Source: an uncultured Thermoanaerobacterales bacterium (GTDB lineage Bacteria; Bacillota; Clostridia; Christensenellales; UBA1242). From it: DNA of 10,188 nucleotides. Position 1 is the stretch's first letter, and each line of letters opens with the position of its first letter. The notes beneath the pieces were generated by a model. The model searched no databases. It saw only the letters and a program-made list of their open reading frames with translations, and was not told the origin of the DNA. A program made the position numbers and the translations under genes. Below are positions 1 through 5,372 of this stretch, piece by piece. The DNA lies in NCBI GenBank assembly GCA_949840475.1, contig CATKXA010000029.1:1-10188 (forward strand), read 5' to 3'.

Positions 1-488
1 ATAATTTCTTGTTTGATTGCCAATAAACTTTCTATTTTAGAAACCACTTGACTTAACTTATCTTCATCTACTTTCAAAGTTTGAGACAATGTTTTCATAT
101 TGTTTTTAATAAAAGCTACAGTTTGTTTGCTAAAATCTTCATTTGAATCTGTTTTACCTTTGATACCCTTAATTATTATTACAAATCTCGAGTATATAGC
201 ATATATTGCAACCGCAAGAATGTACGAACTACCTGCAGACTCGAACACCTGCAACCCGAACCAATTATTTTGCATTAATCCAAAATACAAAATATTTAAT
301 ATAAAAGATAAAAGAATTGGGATAAAGACAATAATAGTGTTAACTGCTTTCCTTTTGTTTTCATCTAATTTGGCGGTAGCTTTTTTTATTGGCCATTTTA
401 TCAACATAGTCAAACCAAATACAATCATTGAGATTATTATTACTTGAAGTGAAATCTCTTTCAAGTTTAATAAAAATTCACTTTCCAT
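1..488 (-). CDS. Membrane protein with C-terminal coiled coil, paralogue A (3' end beyond window)
   Basis: Unrecognised family. The start codon is the ATG at 488-486, preceded by AGGAGGA at 499-493, and the frame is open to the left edge, giving about 162 visible residues. Three hydrophobic segments (about residues 14-30, 48-68 and 84-106) suggest three membrane helices. A basic KWPIKK loop and a KRKAVNT segment lie between the first two. After residue 110 the chain turns polar, Lys/Glu-rich and probably helical, as in its paralogue. The gene at 5425-6063 is a clear paralogue: by hand, about 70 of the first 110 residues are identical without gaps, including LTMLIKWPIKK and YAIYSRF. The tails diverge. 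The gene is divergent from the ferritin-like gene and has its own repeat-bearing promoter (545-597). By topology it is an integral membrane protein with a cytoplasmic or external coiled-coil tail; its function is unknown. It is truncated only by the window edge. Confidence 0.85.
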   Translation of the reverse strand, partial: MESEFLLNLKEISLQVIIISMIVFGLTMLIKWPIKKATAKLDENKRKAVNTIIVFIPILLSFILNILYFGLMQNNWFGLQVFESAGSSYILAVAIYAIYSRFVIIIKGIKGKTDSNEDFSKQTVAFIKNNMKTLSQTLKVDEDKLSQVVSKIESLLAIKQEI

Positions 489-492
489 TTAA

Positions 493-499
493 TCCTCCT
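493..499 (-). promoter_or_regulatory. Ribosome binding site of membrane paralogue A
   Basis: AGGAGGA on the minus strand, 4 nt before the ATG at 488. It fixes the start codon. A second SD-like element lies farther upstream at 531-537 with no start codon after it. Confidence 0.8.
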
Positions 500-530
500 A
501 TAAAATTTTCGACTAAAATACTTTTATTGT

Positions 531-537
531 CCTCCTT
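531..537 (-). promoter_or_regulatory. SD-like purine element at the predicted 5' end of the transcript
   Basis: AAGGAGG on the minus strand directly after the predicted transcription start (about 538). It is about 32 nt upstream of the true SD and has no usable start codon behind it. It resembles the STAB-SD elements of Bacillus cry3A-type leaders, where 30S binding near the mRNA 5' end protects against decay. A matching AGGAGG occurs at the same place in the paralogue's leader (6100-6105). Confidence 0.4.
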
Positions 538-544
538 CTCTTTT

Positions 545-597
545 ATTATAAAATTTGAAATTTCTAATGCCTTCTAACTTTTGCTAAGAAGTGCTAA
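545..597 (-). promoter_or_regulatory. Promoter with four 10-bp-phased TTAG repeats (response-regulator-like box)
   Basis: Read on the minus strand, four hexamers TTAGCA, TTAGCA, TTAGAA, TTAGAA lie at plus-strand positions 592-597, 582-587, 572-577 and 562-567, each pair separated by exactly 4 bp. An 11-bp gap follows, then a consensus -10 TATAAT (550-545). There is no credible -35 hexamer at 17 bp, so the repeats take its place. Direct repeats of about 10-11 bp overlapping the -35 region are the known layout for OmpR/PhoB-family regulators (for example PhoP boxes in Bacillus). Which regulator binds is inference. The same layout recurs upstream of the paralogue at 6114-6166. Confidence 0.6.
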
Positions 598-666
598 TGA
601 TTATTTCGCATGTTTAAACTTGTTTTATTTGCCAATAATTCATTATTAAAATATTGGAGGAATAAA

Positions 667-1923
667 ATGAACCCGTTTGAACTTAAAGTAAAAAATGTTG
701 ATGACTATGTGCTAGATTTTAAAACAATGTATCCAAAAGCCTACAACAAAGACACCGCGTCGCCCTACACAAAGACAAGAGTAATACTAATGAATGGAAC
801 AGAGTTTGAATCTAACTGGTTTATGCACCAGTTTGCCCGCAACTGCAAAAATGACGAGATACGCAAAGAGCTCGCAGTTGTTAGAGCACAGGAACAAATG
901 CAACAAAAAAGACTAAGCTGCTTGAAGCCTATAAATGAAAGCATCTTAGAAACAACAATCGCTTACGAGCAACTTGCTATCGATTTAACAGCCACCTTGG
1001 CACAAAATGAAAAGGACAAAAACAACAAAAAGGCCTTAGACTTTGCTCTGCTTGAAGACTTTGACCACTTATATAGGTTTTCAAACCTTTTGATGATAGA
1101 CAAACAACAAGAGAGTGCCAGCCTCGTAGGTAAGTTCACAGAAATCACACCAGGCAGACCAACAATAGCCCACCATAGGTACCCTAAAGACAATATTAAA
1201 AAGCCTATGACCGCGTCAAAAGCTGACCTTTATTCAAAGCTAGTCGCAGCCACAATAACAGCTGCCGAGCAACAGACAATGAACTATTATATGAACATTG
1301 CTCAATGGTACAAAAACGACCTTGGTAGAAAGCTTTACGCAGAAATTGCCATGGTTGAAGAGGAGCATGTTTCTCAGTATGAAAGCTTAAAAGACCCAAC
1401 TTGCACATGGCTCGAACAATGGGTAATGCACGAGTATTGTGAGTGCTATCTATATTACAGTGCAATGCAAGAAGAAAATGACGAGTATATCAAAAATATT
1501 TACAAAGAGCACTTTGACATGGAGGTTGCACACCTACATAAAGCTGCGGCGCTATTAAAAAAGCACGAAGGTACAGACTATAAAAAAGTAATAGGCACAA
1601 ACGGCGAATTCCCTACGCTTTTAAAGCTTGGAACAAACAAGGCGTATATTAGAGAGGTTCTAGACAGAACTGTTACTCTCACTGGCAATCGCGACGACTA
1701 CATTGATGTTTATTCGCTTCCAAACGATGCAGACTTTTTTGCACATCAAGAAAAGCTATTTAAGTCAGAAAGCGAAGTAGCAAGCCATTTAGTCATTGAA
1801 AAATCCATTAAAAAGTTCGGCAAGGATTATAGATATGAAGACAAGAAGAATCCAGTCCGCGAGCTTCAAGACAGGAAAAAGGATAATACTACTATCGGAA
1901 GGACCAATAAAAAGTCTAGTTAA
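667..1923 (+). CDS. Ferritin-like diiron-type protein with three ExxH-type hairpins
   Basis: Start chosen at ATG 667 because GGAGG lies at 656-660; an in-frame ATG at 610 has no SD. The product is 418 residues. Ferritin-like carboxylate/His motifs occur three times, each a helix Glu followed exactly 30 residues later by an (E/D)xxH: E101 with D131xxH134, E201 with E231xxH234, and E256 with E286xxH289. Two such helical hairpins normally make one four-helix diiron bundle (ferritin, rubrerythrin and relatives), so hairpins two and three are the likely metal site. The first, with Asp for Glu, looks like an extra repeat; residues 101-141 and 201-241 align without gaps. The C-terminal ~120 residues are polar, Lys-rich and unrecognised. 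No signal peptide is seen, so it is probably cytoplasmic. Likely roles are metal binding, oxidation or peroxide defence; substrate unknown. Monocistronic, with its own terminator at 1925-1952. Confidence 0.75.
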   Translation: MNPFELKVKNVDDYVLDFKTMYPKAYNKDTASPYTKTRVILMNGTEFESNWFMHQFARNCKNDEIRKELAVVRAQEQMQQKRLSCLKPINESILETTIAYEQLAIDLTATLAQNEKDKNNKKALDFALLEDFDHLYRFSNLLMIDKQQESASLVGKFTEITPGRPTIAHHRYPKDNIKKPMTASKADLYSKLVAATITAAEQQTMNYYMNIAQWYKNDLGRKLYAEIAMVEEEHVSQYESLKDPTCTWLEQWVMHEYCECYLYYSAMQEENDEYIKNIYKEHFDMEVAHLHKAAALLKKHEGTDYKKVIGTNGEFPTLLKLGTNKAYIREVLDRTVTLTGNRDDYIDVYSLPNDADFFAHQEKLFKSESEVASHLVIEKSIKKFGKDYRYEDKKNPVRELQDRKKDNTTIGRTNKKSS

Positions 1924-1924
1924 T

Positions 1925-1958
1925 AATAAAACCACCAGTCGGTGGTTTTATTGTTTTT
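1925..1958 (+). terminator. Intrinsic terminator of the ferritin-like gene
   Basis: Arms AATAAAACCACC (1925-1936) and GGTGGTTTTATT (1941-1952) are perfectly complementary around a 4-nt loop and are followed by a T-rich run. It starts immediately after the stop codon. Confidence 0.9.
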
Positions 1959-1982
1959 ATTTAAAATACTGAGCTTTTTTAT

Positions 1983-2011
1983 AAGACATAAAACATTAAT
2001 TATTGTATAGT
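1983..2011 (+). promoter_or_regulatory. Promoter of the first sigma-4-like regulator
   Basis: -35-like AAGACA (1983-1988), a 17-bp spacer, then -10-like TATAGT (2006-2011). Transcription would start near 2018, about 31 nt before the ATG. The -10 overlaps the inverted repeat at 2004-2024. Confidence 0.5.
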
Positions 2012-2024
2012 TATAGGCTATACA
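2004..2024 (+). promoter_or_regulatory. Palindromic operator candidate over the -10 box
   Basis: Arms TGTATAG (2004-2010) and CTATACA (2018-2024) form a perfect 7-bp inverted repeat with a 7-bp centre. It covers the -10 hexamer and predicted start site of the sigma-4-like gene, where a bound dimeric protein would block initiation. The binding protein is unknown; autoregulation is possible but not shown. Confidence 0.4.
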
Positions 2025-2048
2025 CACTACTAAAGAAAAGAGGGCAAT

Positions 2049-2474
2049 ATGGCATCAGTTAACAAAAGTAAAATTCAGCTAGATTTGTACAAGCATGAGC
2101 GCCAATTCTGCAAAGAACAAAACGAACAATTAGAACTTCTAAAAAAAGAGCTTATAATTTTAACCGAACGTGCTGGCAATTATAGTAGCTCGGACAGCAA
2201 GAAGATTATAAGATCAGATATTGCAAATCTAAAAAGATTTATAAATGAAAAGCAAAAGAAAATAGACAAAGCCAAGAACTTCATGGCAAGAATTGAAAGC
2301 AAAATTTATAGCTTATCTCAACCTAGCAAAAATGTTTTGTATTATAGATATATTGAAGCAATGCAGTATGAGGCAATCGCTCATAAGCTAAACTACTCAA
2401 CACAAAGAATTTATCAACTACACAAATCAGCACTTGAAGAGCTCGCAGCATGTATAGATAAAAAAGACGAATAA
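2049..2474 (+). CDS. Small sigma-70 region-4-like phage-type transcriptional regulator (paralogue 1)
   Basis: 141 residues with AGAGGG at 2039-2044 before the ATG. Residues about 1-85 are Lys/Glu/Gln-rich and predicted coiled coil. Residues 89-131 form a sigma region-4-type helix-turn-helix: LSQP, then Y-RYI, a first helix ending in IAHKLNYST, and a recognition helix QRIYQLHKSALEEL. This arrangement matches the ArpU/RinA/DUF1492-type late regulators of Firmicutes phages. The gene at 3653-4063 is a paralogue sharing LSQP, RYI, NYST and RIYQLH. It presumably binds DNA and may contact RNA polymerase to switch on a target promoter; that is inference from the family, and no target is visible. No terminase or other phage gene lies nearby. 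Its promoter overlaps a palindrome (2004-2024), and a strong terminator follows. Confidence 0.75.
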   Translation: MASVNKSKIQLDLYKHERQFCKEQNEQLELLKKELIILTERAGNYSSSDSKKIIRSDIANLKRFINEKQKKIDKAKNFMARIESKIYSLSQPSKNVLYYRYIEAMQYEAIAHKLNYSTQRIYQLHKSALEELAACIDKKDE

Positions 2475-2504
2475 AAAAAGCCACATAAGTGGCTTTTTTT
2501 ATTG
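2473..2504. terminator. Bidirectional intrinsic terminator between convergent genes
   Basis: Arms AAAAAAAGCCAC (2473-2484) and GTGGCTTTTTTT (2489-2500) with a 4-nt loop, and a T-run on either strand. It serves the sigma-4-like gene on the plus strand and probably the 284-residue gene on the minus strand, which ends at 2557. Confidence 0.85.
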
Positions 2505-2556
2505 CTGGTTATTTTTTATTTACTTGTATTTAAAAACAATTAGCAAATGTAAAGAT

Positions 2557-3411
2557 TTATTTCTTTAAAGCCGAAGCCTCTTCATTGCTACCTTTATGTT
2601 TGCCTGCTTTATTAGACATCTCTCTAAGCATCAACTCTGCCCACTCTATGTCTTTTTCTGCAATTTTTAGAGTTCTTGCGTCAACTTTATTAACGGCTTG
2701 CCCGTCAACTACAAGATCACCCTCACTAACTCTGCTACGCAAATAGTCTGTTGTTGCATAGTTGTCTAGGAATGATTCTATTGTTTTTAAGTAATCTTTT
2801 GACTTTGCTTTCTTATCAACCATTTGGTCTAATTTAGTGTCGCCGTTTTGCATTCTTTTTGTAAGCATTTCGCAAAGATTGGTTGGGATATGCGGTACGT
2901 CAAGTTTTAAAGTACTAGCTAGGTCAAGCAATATTTTTCTATAAACTTTGTAACTGATATCATTTTCATTAACTGGTCTATAAAAGATTATATTAGATGG
3001 GTCAACATGATAATCTGCATCTTCTTCAGTGAGTGAGTTATAATATAACCATTCTGCCATAAAGTCAGCAACTGCTGTCTTAAAGAACAAACCATCGACT
3101 GGGTCAAGGAAGCTTGCCTCATTATCTTTTGCATAAAATTCTATATTATCACTGCTGTAAAATCCAATGCGAAGCCTTTCAAGAGCATAAAAAATATCAA
3201 AAGCATTGTACCCCTCACTATATTCTATAGCTTGCTCATCAATATTAATAAATAGCGGGCATGTTAAATCGTCCTTTTTAACAAAAGGCCAAGTCTTACA
3301 TCTAACAAGTCCGTCTATGCATTCCATTGAACCTTCATAACCAAAAAGCCTAGTAAATGTGTATAGATATTTTTGCCTAACCTGCTCATGTCTTATAAAT
3401 TTTTCTACCAT
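2557..3411 (-). CDS. Hypothetical protein, 284 residues
   Basis: I do not recognise this protein. It has 284 residues and starts at ATG 3411-3409, with GAGGT at 3422-3418 as SD. It is soluble in appearance, with no signal peptide or membrane helix. The N-terminal ~140 residues are rich in aromatic and acidic residues and probably mixed alpha/beta. Residues about 195-284 are charged and helical, ending in a Lys/Ser/Glu-rich tail. I see no metal-binding, nucleotide-binding or catalytic motif I can name with confidence. It stands alone, convergent with the first sigma-4-like gene and divergent from the second. A well-formed promoter lies at 3432-3460. Codon use looks like that of its neighbours. 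Function unknown. Confidence 0.8.
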   Translation of the reverse strand: MVEKFIRHEQVRQKYLYTFTRLFGYEGSMECIDGLVRCKTWPFVKKDDLTCPLFINIDEQAIEYSEGYNAFDIFYALERLRIGFYSSDNIEFYAKDNEASFLDPVDGLFFKTAVADFMAEWLYYNSLTEEDADYHVDPSNIIFYRPVNENDISYKVYRKILLDLASTLKLDVPHIPTNLCEMLTKRMQNGDTKLDQMVDKKAKSKDYLKTIESFLDNYATTDYLRSRVSEGDLVVDGQAVNKVDARTLKIAEKDIEWAELMLREMSNKAGKHKGSNEEASALKK

Positions 3412-3431
3412 AATAATTACCTCGTAAATGT

Positions 3432-3460
3432 ATTATACTACATATTTTGTCTCTCGTCCA
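3432..3460 (-). promoter_or_regulatory. Promoter of the 284-residue hypothetical gene
   Basis: On the minus strand, TGGACG (3460-3455), a 17-bp spacer, then a perfect TATAAT (3437-3432). The start site would be near 3425, leaving a leader of only about 14 nt that is mostly the SD. Confidence 0.6.
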
Positions 3461-3606
3461 TAGCAAGTGTAAAAATTATAATAATGCATTTTTGTAATTG
3501 TCAGCCACTAGTCAAGCTTTTAACACTTTTGATTTATAATGAAATAACAAATTGCTTTAATTTACACTAATTAACTCTAAGGTTTTTGTGAGTATACCTA
3601 TTTAAC

Positions 3607-3634
3607 TTGCAAGAAAACTTAAATTTACTAAAAT
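3607..3634 (+). promoter_or_regulatory. Promoter of the second sigma-4-like regulator
   Basis: TTGCAA (3607-3612), a 16-bp spacer and TAAAAT (3629-3634). Transcription would begin near 3641, right at the SD AAGGAGG (3641-3647), so the leader is very short. Confidence 0.5.
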
Positions 3635-3652
3635 CAAAAAAAGGAGGCTACA

Positions 3653-4063
3653 ATGAATAAAACAGAACTAAAAAAATATCTCGACGATTACTGGTTCGAC
3701 AATCAATATATCACTCAAAAAATAAAAGAGTTAGAGGACACGAAGAAGCGTAACGATAAGATACTTGATCTATCACTTTTATCAAATAATATTCACGCCT
3801 CCACTCTCTATCAAGAAAGCCAACAGCAAGAAGAAAACAGACTAAAGGAACTACTCAGCAAAAAACAACAAATTGAAGAAAACATTGGCAAACTGTCACA
3901 GCCCTATAAAACAATAATGTACTTTAGATATATTTGCTTTTTGAACTTTGACCAAATTGCCGATAAAACCAACTACTCAACAAAGCGTATCTATCAGCTC
4001 CATAGCGAAGGATTGCTAAAGCTTTTAGATATTTATAATGAAGCTATAGTAGCAAACAAATAA
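3653..4063 (+). CDS. Small sigma-70 region-4-like phage-type transcriptional regulator (paralogue 2)
   Basis: 136 residues; AAGGAGG at 3641-3647 fixes the ATG at 3653. The first ~78 residues are a charged, Gln/Lys/Glu-rich predicted coiled coil. Residues 81-124 are a sigma region-4-like helix-turn-helix with LSQP, FRYI, IADKTNYST and a recognition helix KRIYQLHSEGLLKLL. The C-terminal half clearly matches the gene at 2049-2474, while the coiled-coil half is hardly conserved, suggesting different partners or dimer specificity. Family knowledge (ArpU/RinA/DUF1492-like) points to a DNA-binding activator of phage-type genes, but no target is visible. The SD and start region contain AGGAGGCTA (3642-3650), which is perfectly complementary to TAGCCTCCT in the gene's own 3' region (4145-4153), so translation could be controlled by RNA pairing. 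A strong terminator follows about 100 nt after the stop. Confidence 0.75.
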   Translation: MNKTELKKYLDDYWFDNQYITQKIKELEDTKKRNDKILDLSLLSNNIHASTLYQESQQQEENRLKELLSKKQQIEENIGKLSQPYKTIMYFRYICFLNFDQIADKTNYSTKRIYQLHSEGLLKLLDIYNEAIVANK

Positions 4064-4088
4064 TATTACTTGCAAATATTGTCTTATT

Positions 4089-4116
4089 TTGTCAACGTCA
4101 ACAAAAAATATAAAAT
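4089..4116 (+). promoter_or_regulatory. Promoter candidate for a short terminator-capped transcript
   Basis: TTGTCA (4089-4094), a 16-bp spacer and TAAAAT (4111-4116), each one mismatch from consensus. No credible gene follows before the terminator at 4160-4195, so a small RNA starting near 4123 is the natural product. Confidence 0.4.
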
Positions 4117-4122
4117 CAGGTG

Positions 4123-4195
4123 TATTATGAATTTACTATTTAAATAGCCTCCTACCTTAAAAATAGGTGCGTCGCACCTATTTTATTTTTTTATA
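4123..4195 (+). ncRNA. Candidate small RNA or regulatory 3' UTR with anti-SD motif
   Basis: About 70 nt between a promoter candidate and a strong terminator. It contains TAGCCTCCT (4145-4153), an exposed C/U-rich stretch complementary over 9 nt to the SD region AGGAGGCTA of the gene just upstream (3642-3650). A 12-bp palindrome CTATTTAAATAG (4136-4147) abuts it and could partly hide it. The only ORF is six codons long with a weak SD. Small RNAs and 3' UTRs with CCUCC-type motifs are known to block translation in Firmicutes (for example the icaR 3' UTR in Staphylococcus). That this one does so is inference. Confidence 0.35.
4160..4195 (+). terminator. Strong intrinsic terminator after the second sigma-4-like gene or small RNA
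   Basis: Arms AAAATAGGTGC (4160-4170) and GCACCTATTTT (4174-4184) around a 3-nt loop, followed by ATTTTTTTAT. It is the most stable hairpin in this part of the window. Confidence 0.9.
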
Positions 4196-4248
4196 TTTTC
4201 TGGCTTTGCTTTTGCCTAATATTTAAAAAGCAAATTTGTTAAATTTTT

Positions 4249-4279
4249 TTGACACGTTTCACATAAAACTGAACATTAT
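4249..4279 (+). promoter_or_regulatory. Promoter candidate for the 153-residue hypothetical gene
   Basis: A perfect TTGACA (4249-4254) with CATTAT (4274-4279) at a long 19-bp spacing. The -35 is convincing, the -10 less so. Confidence 0.4.
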
Positions 4280-4312
4280 TTAATGTACAAAAACTCAATA
4301 AAGGGGTTACAT

Positions 4313-4774
4313 ATGAGGTCAATATTTAAAATTACACCCACAAAATATTGTTTTACTTTAGACTATAAAACCATAGCCCCAAAACAAATCTACAAACATA
4401 TAAAGTCATTAATTGAAGAGTTGAATGTAAATAACGATTGCCTAATCATGAATATACAAACAGATAGCAAAATTAATGATATTTTTGATAGCAAGGCATT
4501 AAATATTGCAAATAGCAACTTTTATAAAATAGATAATATTGTGCTACTTAACTATATTTTAGATAGTGAATTTATAAAAAATGTAAAAGAACTATCACTA
4601 TGTATTGTCTGCGACAATCTTTTATCCCGCCCAAACTTAAGCTTAGAAAAAATTGAAGCAGAAAATTTAGTTGAGTTAAAGTTCTCAAATTATTTCAAAA
4701 AATCTTGCCTCCTTTTAAGAAGAAATAAATATAGTTGTGACGAGCTAAAGACTATTGTTACCCCGCATTTATAA
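4313..4774 (+). CDS. Hypothetical protein, 153 residues
   Basis: I do not recognise this protein. The start is set at ATG 4313 because AAGGGG (4301-4306) precedes it; the in-frame ATG at 4283 lacks an SD. The product is 153 residues, very rich in Asn, Ile, Leu and Lys, without signal peptide or evident membrane helix. Segments such as residues 43-48 (DCLIMN) and 95-104 (KELSLCIVCD) look like buried beta strands, suggesting a small alpha/beta fold. Five cysteines are scattered without a metal-site pattern. Its composition is more AT-biased than that of the ferritin or transglutaminase genes, which may point to a separate origin. It has no partner gene nearby, and its terminator is weak (see 4829-4855). 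Confidence 0.7.
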   Translation: MRSIFKITPTKYCFTLDYKTIAPKQIYKHIKSLIEELNVNNDCLIMNIQTDSKINDIFDSKALNIANSNFYKIDNIVLLNYILDSEFIKNVKELSLCIVCDNLLSRPNLSLEKIEAENLVELKFSNYFKKSCLLLRRNKYSCDELKTIVTPHL

Positions 4775-4820
4775 CCGAAAGATATTAACAGGTTATTCTA
4801 TAAACAAAGTATTTTTGTGC

Positions 4821-4900
4821 CATTCGACAAATATCGACTGATATTTATTTCTTTGTACAAATAAGCCCATACATTCGTCAAAAATAACGTGCTATTCGTC
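4821..4900 (+). repeat. Triple YATTCGWC direct repeat
   Basis: CATTCGAC (4821-4828), CATTCGTC (4872-4879) and TATTCGTC (4893-4900). The first and third extend to GTGCYATTCGWC (4817-4828, 4889-4900). Start-to-start distances are 51 and 21 bp, close to whole helical turns. The last copy sits in the loop and right arm of a hairpin with arms AAATAACG and CGTTATTT (4882-4889, 4900-4907). It lies 22 bp upstream of a strong -35 box. Confidence 0.45.
4829..4855 (+). terminator. Weak terminator candidate
   Basis: Arms AAATATC (4829-4835) and GATATTT (4840-4846) with loop GACT, followed by ATTTCTTTGT. The stem is short and AT-rich, so termination may be partial. Confidence 0.3.
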
Positions 4901-4921
4901 GTTATTTAAACTTATTTTTTA

Positions 4922-4950
4922 TTGACAATAATGTAATAACGCAGTATAAA
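4922..4950 (+). promoter_or_regulatory. Near-consensus promoter for the 98-residue gene
   Basis: A perfect TTGACA (4922-4927), a 17-bp spacer and TATAAA (4945-4950). The start near 4957 gives a leader of about 118 nt, the longest in the window. Confidence 0.7.
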
Positions 4951-5074
4951 TATATATATATCTTACAAGATTGTACATTATTGAAGATTATACTATAAAT
5001 ACAAAAAAATGCCCATATTAACCACTTGACGTATTTAGATTTTTTGTAAAACAAAATAAAAACGGAGGAGGAAA

Positions 5075-5371
5075 ATGGAAAAGTATACAATAGATTTATT
5101 AAAAGAGTTTTTAGAAATGGATGTGCCAAACGATTATCAGGCTAACACAGCTTTAAGCTCTGTAATTGATAATGTAAAATTTATTACAAATAAAGTTATA
5201 AACAATCAGGTACTCAGCCTTGAAGAGGCGAAGCTAATTTACGACGCAAGAGAATTTATAAACCACACAAGCTCTGGGCTAACTAGCTCACTCGCAAATT
5301 TTGCATTTAACGCAGTATTCCCTATTGTAGCAAATATACTCTGTGATTACGCAGATAAATGTATTGCATAA
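5075..5371 (+). CDS. Hypothetical small protein, 98 residues
   Basis: Not recognised. A strong GGAGGAGG (5064-5071) precedes the ATG, although very closely. The product is 98 residues. The N-terminal two thirds are acidic and helical; residues about 67-90 (SSGLTSSLANFAFNAVFPIVANIL) are more hydrophobic and could be one amphipathic or membrane-associated helix before a short DYADKCIA tail. No signal peptide or catalytic motif. It is preceded by a near-consensus promoter and a repeat-bearing upstream region, so it is probably well expressed or regulated, and ends in a strong terminator shared with the convergent membrane gene. It could be a small soluble regulator or a membrane-associated peptide; the sequence does not decide. 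Confidence 0.75.
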   Translation: MEKYTIDLLKEFLEMDVPNDYQANTALSSVIDNVKFITNKVINNQVLSLEEAKLIYDAREFINHTSSGLTSSLANFAFNAVFPIVANILCDYADKCIA

Positions 5372-5372
5372 C

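Larger units (their letters stand above)
4775..5074. other. 300-bp intergenic region with repeats, hairpins and a long leader
   Basis: No supported gene. It holds a weak hairpin (4829-4846), three copies of YATTCGWC (4821, 4872, 4893), a second hairpin (4882-4907), a strong promoter (4922-4950) and a leader of about 118 nt for the gene at 5075. The leader is AT-rich and contains a second promoter-like pair (TTGTAC at 4971, TATAAA at 4994) and a TTGACG at 5026 without a good -10. A minus-strand ORF crossing this region lacks an SD and overlaps the start of the real gene, so it is not called. Confidence 0.6.

Noticed and set aside
100..447. Plus-strand ORF of 115 codons
   Set aside because: It is the antisense of the membrane paralogue A, which has a consensus SD and a full-length homologue in the window. 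A similar antisense ORF (5891-6094) appears over paralogue B for the same reason.
572..598. CIRCE/HrcA-like element (AAGTGCTAA with an upstream half-site)
   Set aside because: Only one half resembles CIRCE; the other matches about 5 of 9 bases. The 10-bp direct-repeat reading explains the sequence better and is conserved at the second locus.
4127..4147. Six-codon ORF MNLLFK within the small RNA candidate
   Set aside because: Only a weak AGG upstream, and too short to support. It might be a leader peptide, but no attenuator structure follows.
4971..4999. Alternative promoter TTGTAC-17-TATAAA
   Set aside because: The -10 is good but the -35 matches consensus at only three positions; the pair at 4922-4950 is much stronger. 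Kept only as a possible secondary start.
4902..5129. Minus-strand ORF of 75 codons with hydrophobic stretches
   Set aside because: No SD, overlaps the start of the well-supported gene at 5075 and the strong promoter region; AT-rich antisense sequence often reads as hydrophobic.
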